Assembly (NCBI GenBank): GCA_016858145.1
Contig: JAEHOE010000029.1
Coordinates: forward strand, 496,001-560,000
DNA: 64,000 nucleotides
Direction: 5' to 3'
Source: Edaphochlamys debaryana
Lineage: Eukaryota > Chlorophyta > Chlorophyceae > Chlamydomonadales
Shown here: positions 33,613 to 46,320 of the stretch, one piece after another
How the letters are laid out: each line of letters begins with the position of its first letter
How positions within the stretch are numbered: the first letter of the stretch is position 1
Program-made: the position numbers and the translations under genes
The notes under the pieces: generated by a model
Seen by the model: the letters and a program-made list of their open reading frames with translations, nothing else
Database searches by the model: none
Told to the model about the DNA's origin: nothing

Positions 33613-36600
33613 AAGATGCAGTGCTGTGATCTGATGCATGCCCTGCCCAGTGGCAGGGGCCTGAACGTTTGTTGCTTCTGCCGTACATCGTGCCAGCAAT
33701 ACGCGTACAGCTTGGTTGAGTCGGGTCCATCCATACGTCGTGCTTGTACAGGATGGGCTAGATAGGTGGGCACTAGTACAAAGGCTGCTGGGATCCAGAA
33801 CCTGAGCATGCAATGGCGGAAACTTGGATCCAATTAGGACTTGAGGGAGTAAAAAAAACTCGACTGCTGCCGTGCTGCATCCTGTACCCTGGAGTCTGCA
33901 ATAATAATCGAGGATGATGTCGATGGCGGCCTGCTAATAGTATTGAGCGAGCTGGTCTGCTGCTTGCTGAGCCTTCATTTGGTGGGCGGGGTGGGGGGGC
34001 GGAAGGAGGTCGTGCCTGGGGTGGCTTGCGGGGCCTTGCAGGCCGAGCGAGGCGAACCGCAACCCCCAGCAACACACGCCCAACCGACCTTGCGCTACAG
34101 CTTTGGGCGGGGCATTGGGGCAACGCTTCAGCCTGAGCCCACCGGCAATTGCGAGGAAGCATGCTGCTGCTTGGGGTTGATGACCCGTCAGGCTAGCCCG
34201 CCCTGCCGTGGCCCTGCCTGGCGGACCAGCTGCTGGATGGGCCGGAGCATGGGAGTCAAGGCAATGGGCCGAGCATGGGAGGAAATCCGAATCCACTCAT
34301 CACTCAGCAGACTGCCCCTGTGCGAGAGCAGCCCGCCCCGGGCCCAAGGGGCCAGGGGTGCACGGGGCTGCCCCAGTGGGGCACGCAGCCGCGCACACGG
34401 CTAGCGTGCCCCTGTGCTTCTTGTGTACGTTCGACTCCTCCTTCGACAAGGCTCGACGTCGGGTGTTCCGGGGGGTGCGCAAGTTATCTTAGCCAAGCCT
34501 TACGTGCGAGGCTCTACAGCGGCAAAGTAGCAGCATGGGCGATGCAGGACGTGTCCGTGCAGGACGACACGAACCCATGCCAGTGTTGAGTATGCCCCAC
34601 CACACAGACCGTATCGTATTACGAGTGCTAATGCAAAGCTGCTTGTTATCATATCTCCTTGCGCAATGGCCGTCGAGGTTACCTCTGCCCCTCAATCAAC
34701 ATGTACACGGCCTCGACCTCGACCTTGACCTCGTCCAGATGATACATATACGTGCACACAGAAGCTTGAATGACACACTATTACAGACGCTCGTCGGTGC
34801 GCCGCTTGGGCAATCATGTCACTCGCCAGCGCACCGCTCTATCGCACGTGGTTGCACGTAGAGGAAGTCGGGATGCCAACTGCGACTTGAGGCGTCGCTG
34901 GCCTGGTGCCAGACCAACAATCACACGGGCTCTGGGTCCGGGCCCACCGAGCCGCTTCTGGCTTCCAGGCCCGTCGCTTCCGGGCCCGCCGCTGCCGACC
35001 TGCTTGATTGCCCTGCGGGGGGTGCCCCCTGAAGTGACTGGCCCCAAGTAGACTTGAACAGATGCCTGTATGTCGCATTCCCACGCCCTCGTGCGTGCCC
35101 CCACCTGTTGATGCCGGCACCCCATCCATGTTCGGGGCCCGCCAGGGAGGCCACGGGACTTATCAGCCCGCTACCTGCCTTCAAGCAGCCCACCTACCCT
35201 GACCGCATGCGTGGACGGCCACCACCATATTACCTGAACAGGCAAAGCGCGCACTGCTCGTCCTGCCATTGATGGCTTGCATCCTCCTCCGTCTGGATAA
35301 GTGTCGCCCCCTCCTCCACTTCTGCCCAGCCAACCCCACAGTCCCCTACCCTGCAGAGCTTCACGCACATGTGTACGGTATCTTGTAGCCACACCGCAGA
35401 TCTGGGCTCGAGGGTGCAGAAGGGGGACGCGGGCGCTCCTGTTCGGCGCAAAGCAGTGGGACATGAGGGCAGACCAGGAGGCCGACTGGGCTTCACCTAG
35501 CTAGCTAGTACCAACAACGGGGCACAGCAGACGGAGGCACAGCAGACGGGTGGCTTGCCCCTATCCCCCCTATCCAGCCTATAACTGGGGATCGCGGCAA
35601 GCCCAGGGCAAGCCAACCTCCCTGCACGAGTCCTTCTGGGAGGAACAAGGGTGTCTGTCCTCCTCAGGACAGGGAAAAGGGCTGAGCCCCAAACCCCGCG
35701 AGGCCGGGCAGCACTGGGGCCGCGCAATCAAGCACTACGCCCCACAGCGCACGGACTAAACCCACGCCGCCATAAGTTAGGGGCCTTCGCAACCCCGCAA
35801 TGCCGGATTTAGCCGGTTGGGTTGGGCGCACATTCAAATGCACCTCTCCAGAAGATAGAAAGAGTAGATGTCCGTCTCCAATCCGCTACTGCCCACACGC
35901 CACCCGCTACATCTCTCCCTCCGCCGCCGAATCTACTACAGGGACCGCTTTGATGTGACTGCATGGGCTTCCGCCCCTCTCCGCCGGCGGAATAGGGGCA
36001 AGCCAACGTTGCGCGCGCGTATGCCCGGTACGGCCCGGTTTCTCGCCCGTGCCCGTGCGGCAGCCTGGCCTTTACCCCTCTCCAACCACTCCACGCGCCT
36101 CTCAGTTGCTCCGAAGCTCATCCAGGCAGTGCACCGCAGGCGCACCGTCTGCATCTCCAGGATAGCTGGCGGAATAGCCAGGAAGAGGAGAGCGATGGGC
36201 AAAGCAAGGCGGGAGGGCGCCCTGCCGTGCGTGGGCCCTCCGGGGGCCCACGGTCGGTCGTGAGAAACCCCTCCGTCCCCTCGCCGACTACACAATAAGA
36301 TACATCGTTCAGCATCGCACACCACTGCATGTATCGCTGGCAAGGGTTGAACACGCCGGCCGCAGGTCATCGCGGGAGAACAGCCGCGCACGCACGTCCG
36401 TGCATGTACACCCAGCGTACACCATAACTCAGGCGGCCCGCCTTGGGGCCCGCCTTGGGGCCCGCCTTGGGGCCCCATCCGGGTGCTTGACGCATCCTTC
36501 TTACGGGTATAGCCGTTAAATAGCGATAACATCCAGCCGTTCCACATGAAATAACCGTGGGCCAAGGTGGCAGAGTCGGGCAGAGGTGCGGGCCCGGTCC

Positions 36601-37430
36601 CGGCCCTGCGACGGGTCCAATCGTGGTGGCCCCACGCAGGGCCTGGCCCTTAAAGTTAAAATGGCACACCTCATTACAGTATCGACAATCACGCAGACTG
36701 TGCTGTGCTTAAGGCGACCAGCGCGCTGCTGACAACAGCCCGCGCTCACCGAACTTGCTCAGCTTGCGCCGTGGACTTGTGTCAGCTCTCTCCTCTACAT
36801 CCAGACGAAGTTACTCGCGTAGAACAGCTGAAGCAAACAATACGCGCCTGTTTAGATAAACAGCTGTTCACTGATTCGCACGCACCCCCCGCACACCATC
36901 TCAAGCGACGCTTTACTGCCGACTTGGCGCGTAGGTCGGGTGAAGTAGCCCGGTAGCTCAAAGTTCCTGTGGGGGCTGAAGCAGCGTGGGCAGCCCAGCG
37001 ACCCTGAGTGCCCGCCCATCCGAAAGTCCGGCCCCAAAGGAATACATATCAAGCTCTCGTCTAACAGGAGTTCCTTATGGTGATGCAGGTGATGCTGTGG
37101 CGAGCGACCTGACGCCCGTCGTAAATTCTGGTATTTTCTTCACCTGCGGGCAACAGGTGAGGAAAGGAGCCGCGGAAAGGGCCGTAGCATACAACGGGCA
37201 TTGAGGGCTTACAGCGCGATGGCAGACATCTGCGCTACGTGTGTGCCCCAACCCGCGAGCCCCCCCTAGGCCCCCGGGGCCTAGCCGCCGTCAGACCTGC
37301 CCGTTGGCGTTGCGCCGCAGCAACCCTTAGACATCTCATCACCGGTGCCCGCCGCTATCTTCCTCGCACAGACGTCCTCGCGAGTCTCTACTTACTCGGT
37401 GGAGCTGCAGCCGCACTTCACCTCGTTGAC
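33613..37430. other. Long intergenic region
   Basis: No confident gene. It contains short direct repeats, for example three GCCCGCCTTGGGG units near 36430-36475 and two GGGCCC-rich segments near 34935-34990. A possible exon with splice-like ends lies at about 37089-37156 (reading VASDLTPVVNSGIFFTCGQQ). It could be a 5' exon of gene A, but the phase does not connect clearly. Confidence 0.35.
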
Positions 37431-40334
37431 ATGCCGCAGCCTGTCCGGGCGGACTCGTCAACCCCGTTCGAGCTTCGGGCCCCTGGGCTTAACGACGCCA
37501 CCCACGCGCAAGCCAGGCCTGGAAGTGATGAGGCAAGCTTGGCAGCTCTGGAGTGCCCACCGTTGAGCCTGCTCACGGCCGCCAGCGTCCCCTGCGCCCC
37601 CGCGCCTTGGGCCAACGCGGGCGGCACCGCTCTGAGCCCCAACCGCGCCGCGCCCAGCCTGCAGCAGCGGGCCTCCCACGCGCGGTCGGACTCGACGGCC
37701 CCAGCGGTGCGTGAGCTCCACACCGAGCCTGGCCTCACCCCCACTCCGCCTTGTCGAGCGGGCCGATGCTTACACGGCCCGTCGTATGCCAGCTGCTCGC
37801 TTGCTCCACCCTTGCTCCATCCATCTCGCTCGGACTTCCCGTCGCTCGGGCCCCTCTCACCCGACCCCCGCCCGTGCCGCATGCAGGCTCTGTCAGGCCT
37901 ATGCTCGCCGCCGCCGCCGCCCCGCTTCGACCACCGCCCTTCTGCGGCCGCTTCTGCACCACAGCCGTGGAACAGCCCCACCGCGGCCGTTCCCGCCCTC
38001 ATGGGCTCGTCTTCCGCCTGCAGCCGCTCCCAGTGCCAGTCCCAGTCCCACCTCGCCCCCGGTCGCTGCATGCGCCTGGCCTGCGGCCACGAGTTCGTAC
38101 GGCCGGTCCTCGAGCACCACGTGAAGCAGTGCCTGCAGGTCGGGACGTATCCGGTGCCGTGCCCGCACCCGGGCTGCAGGTGAGGGCATGATTCCCAGGA
38201 GGCGGCGGCCGTGGGAGGCGGGGCCGTGGGTTGTGGGTACCGGGGCACACGGAGGTGTGCCGCGCTTTCAGTTGGGAGCGGGGCAGCGACCAAATTAAGT
38301 CGAGTTCACCCGCATCCAGGCATACTGGCTTCATTTGTTTCGTCGTTTGCCTAATGTCCGCCCACAGCGGCCCCACTCTCAACGTCGATGAGTGCCTCGC
38401 GATGCTGGGCCCGATGCACGGTCCGCCGAACCGCCTTGCGGTGAGCATGGATGGAGGGGAGAGACGAGAGAGCCTAGGCAGAGAGGATGGGCCGTGAGGA
38501 ACACGAGTTGGTTGAGGCGTGCTGGACGGAAACGCACATGGCGGCCGGTTACGGACCACAGGGGTTGGAAGCCATGTCCCATGGCCCCATAGTGCCGCTT
38601 GCTGCCGGAACCATGGCTGAACGCATGCCAACCTGCCTCCACGTGCCCATCCCCACAGCAAGCGGAGCCCGAGGAAGACGGGACCTGGGCTGCCGAAGTC
38701 GTCTTTGGCGGGAACAGGTGGGGAGGATTTGCAGCAGCGTGCGGCGAGCTCACGTGTCTGATTGGAAAGCAACTTAGGCAGGGGTACCCTCCACACTTGA
38801 TAACCCATCTCCGTCACAACAGTAGCCTCCTCACAAGCTTAGCCGACTCCATCGGCACTGCCGACAAATTAGCAAGCCAATGTGGTCTGTTACTCGGTCT
38901 GACCGCATTCCCGCTTTGCCCGTGCTGCGCCCGCCTCTGCCCCCGCAGCTTCGACCCCAGCGCCCTCTTCACGCCCAGCGCCCCCGGCATGCTGAGCGCC
39001 CCCAGCCTGCGCAGCATGCCCAGCATGCCAGCCTCTCCCCCCGCCCGGAACTCCACCCGGGCTTCCGCCACCGCCTCGGCCCCGGCCCCCGCCCTGGCCC
39101 CGGCCCCCGCCTCGGCCCCGGCCCCCGCCTCGGCCCCGGCGCCAACCCAGGCCTCGGCTTCCGCCTCCGCCCGGGCCCCGGCCCCCGCCTCGGCCCCGGC
39201 CCCCGCCCCGGCCCCGGCCCCGCCCCAGGTTCTGGAGAAGATTCCGGCTGATCTTCAGGGCCCCTTCGCGGCCAGAGCCCTGGCCAAGAGGATGCCCCCG
39301 GGCCCCGACCGAGCCCCGCCGGCTTCAGCCCCCGCCGCGCCTCCCGCCACGTCAGCTCAAGCCCCGGCCGCCCCGACCCCTGCTCCCGGGCCGACTGACG
39401 AGGCCTTTGCCTCTGACAACCAGGATGAGTCATCGGCATTCACGGCCATCGCCCGACAGACGGCTGCTCTGTGGCTCCAACTCGATGACTGGGAGGTGTT
39501 GATGTGAGTGTGGGCCGGGGCCCGGGGGTCCCTGATACTGTGCTATGACCGTGGTTGGAAAGGCTTGCTTGGGGATGGTGCACTCCATGGCTTGGGGATG
39601 CCAGCGTGGCCAACTGTTTTGCACGTTGGCTCGCTCGAGACCGGCTTTTGGCTGGCCCCTGCCATGCAGTGTATTCCGCAAGGTCTTACTAATTCACTGT
39701 TCCCGCTGCCGTACATGTCGTACAGGACGGACGGCTCGGAGCGGATCGCTCAGCGGGCAGTGGTTCTGGCTTCCGCCATGGCGGCAGAGATCGCCAGGGT
39801 CCTGACGGCCCGCGCGTCGCAGGCAGCTCCCTCACGGCAGCCTCCTGCGCAGACCCTCCCTGCCAGGAAACGCGCTCGGTCCTCCGAGCCTCAACTCGTG
39901 CACCAGACCATGACCACCCTCGAGCCCCAGCCTAAGCTCCAGAGGGGCTCAGCCCCGTCGCCCCTGCGGTGTGACCCGTGCCTACCCCTCACGCCCCCGT
40001 CGCTAGAAGCGCTCGCAGCCGCTGAAGGGTTCGCCTCCGCCTCCACGCCTCAACTCCCTCCGGCCCTGAACCCACCCACCGGGGCTGCGTCGTCAATTCA
40101 GCAGGTGTGTGCGATCAAACCCGGTCCTGCCAGGATGCTGTGGGGCCTTCGAGCCTCCTTGCGTAGCTGGAGCTACTTGTTCCCGCGTGCTCAGCCTCCC
40201 TGCTGCTGAATGCCCACCCCCCCGACCTCCCCACCATCCAGGAGCTGGCTCCGGTTCCAAATGTTGACACTGTGAACATGGATCTCTTCGAGGCGTCGGA
40301 TCTGATGTCCCTGGATCTCGCCTGGCGATTTTGA
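37431..40334 (+). CDS. RING-like family gene A (degenerate RING)
   Basis: Seven exons, 575 aa: 37431-37706, 37887-38179, 38368-38440, 38659-38717, 38949-39503, 39726-40104, 40242-40334. All phases agree and the splice positions match gene B. The RING-like segment reads CMRLACGHEFVRPV...YPVPCPHPGC; where B has CGHVVCLGC, A has CGHEFVRPV, so two zinc ligands are gone and zinc binding is doubtful. A long Ala/Pro spacer (APAPAS repeats) follows. Next is the family signature TAALWLQLDDWEVLMTDGS...RAVVLASAMAAEIARVL, then a basic patch RKRARSSEP that could be a nuclear localisation signal. The end is acidic/hydrophobic (MDLFEASDLMSLDL). The last motif resembles an activation-type tail, which is inference. 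Start ATG is tentative because upstream coding could extend it. Function unknown. Confidence 0.6.
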
Positions 40335-43197
40335 GGAGCACGGCCCCGCTCCTGGGGACTACCGCGCGAAGCGTTGAGGCGTTGCAGCATGCATGCGTCG
40401 GCTGCGGCCGAGAGCGCCAATTCAAGAATGCATTCGAGAAGGTTCCGGCCATACATGATGATGCGAGCGAGGCGCATTGCTGAAGACCTGGGTCCGGGTT
40501 GGCATGGGCCTGGCCCGGCCTACCATGGCTGGAGGGCGCGCGGTGAGCGCTGAGTGGGGAGGGAGCGAGCGTGTCAGCGGGTAGGCGGCTGACAGGTGAA
40601 GGCCGCAGCTGGGCGGCTGGCCACGTGATGGTGGTCCATGCAGCAGACTGCACATGTGTACCGTACATGTACTTCATATCTTGTGCATCTATGCCCCGGC
40701 GTTCTGCGCGCTGGGCGAGGCTTAAAATTATTCGGGGCAGGCCGGACACACTGCGGCAATAAGTGCAGTGCATGAGGTGATGTCATGACAGATAGATGGA
40801 ATGCGTGTCATGAGACGTTCGTTCGTTCGGCCAAAAGCTCGAAGTTGCCTGGCCAGCTGGCCACGGAGTCCATCACCGACCCTGGCATTTGCCGGGGGCC
40901 GGTTTCTTGTTCAGGGGCGCGTCCGCCTCATGAAGCAGTGTTGGCGTCGAATAGGATTTGTCGAGATTGCAGCATAAGTCCGTTGGTTGGTTCCTCCCCG
41001 AACATATAGTGGGCACGATGTGCTGATGCGGGATTCATAAGGGCGGTTATTAGTTTGTAGTTGGGGAAGTGCATCTCAGCTCCCTGCACGTCGTCAATGG
41101 CTGCATAGCGGTTGCCCCAACTCATACATACATGGAGCAGACCTGCATCGACCTGCATGGTTGTTCTCTTCTCTTCAACTCTGAGCCCCGGCTGCTCTGA
41201 CCCGTTACCTCGTAGGATTTCGACTTCGGGCTACCGTACATATGTTGTGTCTGCTCTACACGTTGTTGAAGTTGCTTTGCAAGGCCCATGCCGGCGGTTA
41301 CTGGAAGTAAGAGATTAATTATTTGGGCCTTGTGTACACGCGGATTTGGTTACCGGCCGCTGAGAAACGTGCTGTCCACCCTCTGCGGGAATCGAATGGT
41401 GCGTGGGTTAGTACTAGTCTGGCGCGTCGCATGGTCGATAGCTTGGTGAGCACGCATGCGGGGGGCCACCCACCGCGCGCGCTCTCCTCAACAGCTGCCA
41501 TGTCCCTGGGCGCTAACCCCAGAGCTTGTCCCCTGAGTCATCGTGTGTGGCAAGGGGCTCGGCAAGAGTGTTGACGATGCAGTCCCTCCCTGAGTGAGTT
41601 GCAGTTCATGACCGATCCCGCGGGCTGTACAGCGCTCCAAAGGAAAGCAGAAGCAAAGCAAGAAAGTTGGCGGCTTCACTGAAACATGGTTTGACGATTT
41701 GGCGGCGCAGACTCCAGAGAGACAAGCGAGGCCAGGGGTACAGGGCGGGCGGACGGACGGTGGCGAACCCCTCGGTCGCCCGTGAAGACTGGTCCCTAAC
41801 TTGTGATCTGCTCGCCTTCAGGTTGAAGCGTGAAAGGTTGGCCGGTTGGGTTCGGCACGGCTGGGTATATTATAGACAACGGGGCGGAGTGCCGCGGAGT
41901 CGTGGCATCGCACGGCTGGGGAGCACAGGATGAGCAAACCGAGAGAGTGACCCGAGGGTGAGGGACCTTGCGGTGGGCGATGCGAGGTGCCAAGGATGAG
42001 GGACCGCTAACAGGTGGGACTGGCAGAACGTGCGAAAGGGAGGTGCCGGGCGCCCGGGGAAAGGGGGGTGACGATGGAAGTGTATGCCACGGACGTCAGG
42101 AGGGAAGGCCCGCCCAGGCCCACAAGCGCTACGTGCTTGGCACTAGTGCCCAGAGCATAGCCCAGTAGCTGCTGTAATTGATATAGCCAACTCACGAGCA
42201 GTGGGCCCCTTGCGGGAGCGGCCCGTTGGCGGATGGCCTCAGTTTGCCCACAAGCACGAGCCCTCAGAGCCCGCTTCGCATTCCAAGCAGCTCACACAGA
42301 CATAACACATCGCCAGCATGTACTAAGGTCGCCTTCGCTTGTCAGGCGCGCGATAGCTGACATTGTCCTTCTCTTGCCCCGACTGGAATTGCTTATCGCG
42401 AAGCACACCGACTGTATCTTCCAGACACAGCGACAAGCTTGGTACGTCCCGGAGCCTGCTAGGCTGAGGAGCGCTGGGCCGCGGTGGAGGTTGGGCGGGC
42501 ATCTGCCTTTCCGCGGCTTCAGCTGAGGCTTCTGTCCACCCCAGCCCCCTTCTTCGCCTTCCTCCAGGTCACCTGCTGCGGAGTCTGAACCGCCGCACCG
42601 AGCGACGCGCATCCCGCGCGAGGGAAGCCCTTCTCGCTCGCGGACTGCACGCGACAGGTGCGGCTTGGCGCCTGCAGCACAAGAAGCTTGTGAAGCCACG
42701 TGGTGCTGGCTGGGCGCGGTCTGCGGGCGCGTGCAATGCGGCCCAACCCGGCCCAGGGGTGTCTCGTTACGGGGCGCCACTTGCTCCGGCTAAGGCCTGT
42801 GTGCTCTCGTAGCAATCTCCGAGCTCGCGGCAACAGGCCGAGCGGGGTCTGGGGAGAAATCCAGGTCATCCGTTGAACCTGGCGAATGCGTAGGCAAGAG
42901 CGACCGGCTGGCAACCAGGGTCAACTTGAAGCTTGTGACTGTCGCGGAGACACTGCTCTTTCAAGCGAGGGACGTGGCGCCCCTAACCCCCTGAACCCTG
43001 TACGTCCTGGCCCCCGTGCGGACAGGCTTACTTATGGTGTCGTGGGGACCCTGCCGGCTCCAACTCCCATCCTTGCTCTCTCCTGCCGCGTCTTTCTCCC
43101 ACCTGTTACAACTCTTGCTTATAAATTCCTCTGCCCTCCCGCTCCTCACCCGTGCAGATATCTGTAAAGGAGCCCAGGGGCGGCGCCCCAATATTTC
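40335..43197. other. Intergenic region, right part duplicated at 48.5-49.7 kb
   Basis: No gene is seen. From about 42010 to the start of gene B the sequence is nearly identical to 48490-49658. Open frames in this block are not conserved between the two copies because of indels, so it is probably promoter and 5' UTR sequence rather than coding. Confidence 0.45.
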
Positions 43198-43470
43198 ATG
43201 CATATCCCAGGCCCTGCTGCATCTCTTGCGCTGTCGTCCTCCTTCGGAGGAAGCGCGTCAGATGAGGCCGCCGCGATCATCGCCAAACCTGACACCGATG
43301 CGGCGGAATCGGACGCCCTGGGACGCGCGCCTCTGAGCCCGCTCGCGTCTCAAGCCCCGTCCACCCCTCAAGCCATAGCTCCGGCCGAGCCCGCCCCCTG
43401 CAACAAAGACCCAGCGCCGCCCGACGACCCGGGACCCCCAGCGGTGAGTGCAGGGGCGGATGCTTGCGCT
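42010..43470 (+). repeat. Segmental duplication, copy 1
   Basis: About 1.4 kb is shared with 48490-49930 in the same orientation. Within the middle 300 bp (near 42506-42780 against 48966-49240) I count only a handful of differences. The duplicated unit runs from upstream non-coding sequence through the first coding exon of gene B and a few bases of its first intron. Confidence 0.85.
43120..43126 (+). promoter_or_regulatory. Possible TATA box of gene B
   Basis: TATAAAT lies about 72 bp before the ATG at 43198. The matching position before gene C does not keep it. A CAG after a pyrimidine tract between it and the ATG could instead be a splice acceptor. Confidence 0.3.
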
Positions 43471-45948
43471 CTCGATGCCTCCCACGTTATGCAAAATGCT
43501 AGAGCTTTATACTGATACTCGCGCCCCGTCCTGACTCACCACCCAACACGAGGAGCTCCTCATTTCCGCACTCCTCCACCCCGCCACCTGCGCCCTCGTT
43601 CCATCTCCGTGTTCCCCGCTCACACGTTGCCCCTTCCTGCCCCACGTGCAGAGCCCTACCGCCCCTGGCTCTCCACCGGAGGAGCCCCAGCCTGCCGCGG
43701 CTTCGGCGTCAGCGCGGGAGCATGGCGACGGCCGGAGAGGCCCCCAAACGCAATCGTGAGCCCCAGTTCGTACCAGGCTGCTGCACCTAGACAGCCCGAC
43801 TGGGCACTGGTGCCGTGTGTGGCGGAAGGGGGCGGGCAGTCGGGCAGGCAGGGCTGACGCCTGGGCCTGCCCGCTCCCTTCATCCCCTGCAGAGCACTCC
43901 CAAGAGCGATTGTTGAGACAGGGGCGGTGGAGGAGACGGAGGCGGAGGACGAGGAGCAGGCGGGAGCGGCTGTGCCAGCTGCAGTGGCCGGAGCCGATCC
44001 GGCCACGTGCGTGCTGTGCATGAAGATGCCGCCTACCGCCGAATACCAACCGATGCCGTACGATGTGCCGTACACGATGCTGGCGTGTGGCCACGTGGTC
44101 TGCCTGGGGTGCATGCGGCGGCACGTGCGCAAGAGCCTGGAGGCACGTGCGTACCCCGTGCTCTGCCCGCAGCCGGGCTGCAGGTGCGGGGGGGCAGGGA
44201 AGGGGGAGCGGGGTTCCGGAAGCGAGGAGAGAGGGGGCTAGCGGGTGTGCGGGAGGGCTTCACACGAGGGGCCCCTGCCTTATGAGGACGGCTCAACCTG
44301 GGCATCAAAACCCCCAAAACCCAAAACCCTAAAACCCTCAGCTGCCTTGCTTGGTTGGCTTCCCTCTGCCCTCAGGGACCCTGGCCTGGACATGGACTTT
44401 GCCCTCGCGCTGGCAGGCCCCAGGCCCCTCAGCAACGTGAGTCGGGAGGTTGCTCTCCAGGCAACGCAGATGGGCCCCGCCCGGTCCCGCACCTGGGGTC
44501 AGGAGGAGGGTTGCCCTCCGGGCGCCGTACACGGGTTGCCTGGTCCTCACCCTACCTTGTCTTGAGTGCACAGCTGGAGGGCTGCCGTGCAGGGCTGCGA
44601 ATGCTGCTGGGCTCACACCTGCCTTCCATTCCTCAGTCTCTGTTTCGGTTCCTCGCCCAACAGAGCGCGGGCGGTGTCGAAGCCGGGCCCCAGAGCGGCC
44701 GTCCCAGTGCGGCCCTCTGGTGGGTGGGGTGACGCTGATCCAAGTTCAGGGAAAGCAAGCAAATTGGGACAAGGTTTGCAGAGCGCTGATCGGCTGGCAG
44801 GACTACTGCACTGCTGTGCCTGGGCGCGTTAGTTTCCCCTGCCCTTTCCGACCTTTTTGCCCTTGTGTTGCCCCCACAGCCACCAGCCCCCTCGCCCAAA
44901 CCAGCCCTGCCTCCCGGTCCCAGCCGCGCCCCTCGCTCTGGCCTCCACCCCGGCAGTGCCGATGCCCCCAGCATGCTCCTCTGCAGCCCAAGCCTCTGCG
45001 GTCCCCGCCCCAGCCACTCCCCAAGTCCGGCTCCCTGCCAGCGTCCCAGTCAACGGCCAATCTCCAGCTCCCGCTCCGATGGGCGCCTGTTTTGAGCGGG
45101 AGCTTGCAGCTGCCGCTCAGGAGACCGCTGCCCTGTGGTTGCCAGCGAGCGACTGGGACCTCATGCTGTGAGTGTGCCGGGGGAAATGGGAAACGGGGAC
45201 GAGATTACGCGAAAAGCAAGGCCAGCCGGGGCCGGAGTGTGCCGGGGCCGAGTTGCTACCTTCTCAAAAGCCTTCTAGGATACCATTCCAAAGCCCCGGC
45301 GTTGCAGCCTTGAGGGGGGCCGGGGCCCTGGAGATATGCCTTGGTTGGGCGTGGAGATCTGCAAGGGTTAAGGGGTTTGGACCTGCCGCGCGCTGTCCGT
45401 CGCACTGAGCACCGCATCCTGACGGCCCCGGTGCCGCTCACCCGCGCGCTTAACCACAGCCCCGTGCTTGCTGCCGCACCGTATGTACCATGCCGTACAG
45501 GACCGACAGTCCGTACTGGATCGAGAGAAGGGCGGAGGTGGTGGCGGCGGCGATGGCAGTCGTGATGGCGAGGGTCGTGGTCGGTACGGCCATGACATGC
45601 CGTAGTGCCGTACCGCCAGTGGCGCCTGCTGCCGTCGCAACGCCTCTGTCTCCGACCATCACACATAGCCCAATGCCTCTGACTGGCAAGGCAAGTGCAG
45701 GGACGGGCTTTGGAACGGAGGACGCGGGAGTGGGCTTCGGTCTTCGGGCCTTGGCACCGAACACCTAGCGAGGGCCGTGAGCCCCCGTGAGCCCCCGTGC
45801 CGCATTGTGTCTTCCCAGGCCCTCACGTCTCCTTGGCCCCGCCTGTGTTCTCCATCCCCAGAAGCGGCCTCGTATCTCTGATCTCGATCGCAGAGTGGAT
45901 CTGGGCCTGGATCCCACTGTGGATCTGGACGAGCTGGATGTGGAGTAG
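43198..45948 (+). CDS. RING-like family gene B
   Basis: Eight exons, 440 aa: 43198-43443, 43652-43755, 43893-44183, 44376-44436, 44664-44719, 44880-45167, 45501-45690, 45862-45948; phases fit throughout. Exon 3 has an acidic run (EETEAEDEEQ) and a RING: CVLC, then CGHVVCLGC, then YPVLCPQPGC. The spacing and the final C-x4-C recall the RING1 of RBR-type ligases, but no IBR or RING2 follows. Exons 6-7 carry the family signature ETAALWLPASDWDLMLTD and ERRAEVVAAAMAVVMARVV. The last exon begins KRPRISDLD and ends with an Asp/Leu-rich tail (VDLDELDVE). The intron after 45690 uses a GC donor (AAG|GCAAGTG), conserved in gene C. Likely nuclear, given the basic patch; ligase activity is possible but unproven. 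Confidence 0.65.
44307..44338 (+). repeat. Short telomere-like repeat in an intron
   Basis: The run contains AAAACCCTAAAACCCT, two exact units of the Chlamydomonas-type telomere repeat (TTTTAGGG on the other strand), preceded by degenerate AAAACCC units. It lies in intron 3 of gene B. Confidence 0.6.
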
Positions 45949-46315
45949 TATGTAGAGCAGTAACGTGGAAGTTATATCGCGTGGTGGGCCTGTGTGGGTA
46001 AGTTCGGATCGCCAGGGGCTGGTGTCTGGTTGATGTTGAGGAAGTTGATAGACGATATGAAAGTATAGGAGCCGTGGCCGCTAAGAGGGCTGCGGTCTTC
46101 GATGCTGGGAATGCGTCGTGCGATGATCGCCTCCGGCCGGGCAGCCAAGGGCTGGCTGGGAAGCTGTGTGGTGGTGCAAGTCGTGCTGCCGGCCTCGCGG
46201 GTTTGGCTGGGGCTTTGACGCCAAAACGTACTCTGGGAGGCAGGACTGTGGGTTTCCCCCTGGTGTCGGCAAGGCCGGACGGGAGAGCCTGGGAGAGTGT
46301 GATGGCGAGGTGCAG

Positions 46316-46320
46316 TGTAA
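46316..46320 (+). terminator. Possible poly(A) signal TGTAA of gene B
   Basis: TGTAA about 370 nt past the gene B stop, in an AT-rich context. This pentamer is the usual volvocine poly(A) signal. No other candidate is nearer. Confidence 0.35.

Noticed and set aside
42519..42914. Minus-strand open frame in the duplicated block (also at 48869-49378)
   Set aside because: The two copies lose frame agreement at a 2-base indel, so it is not conserved as protein.
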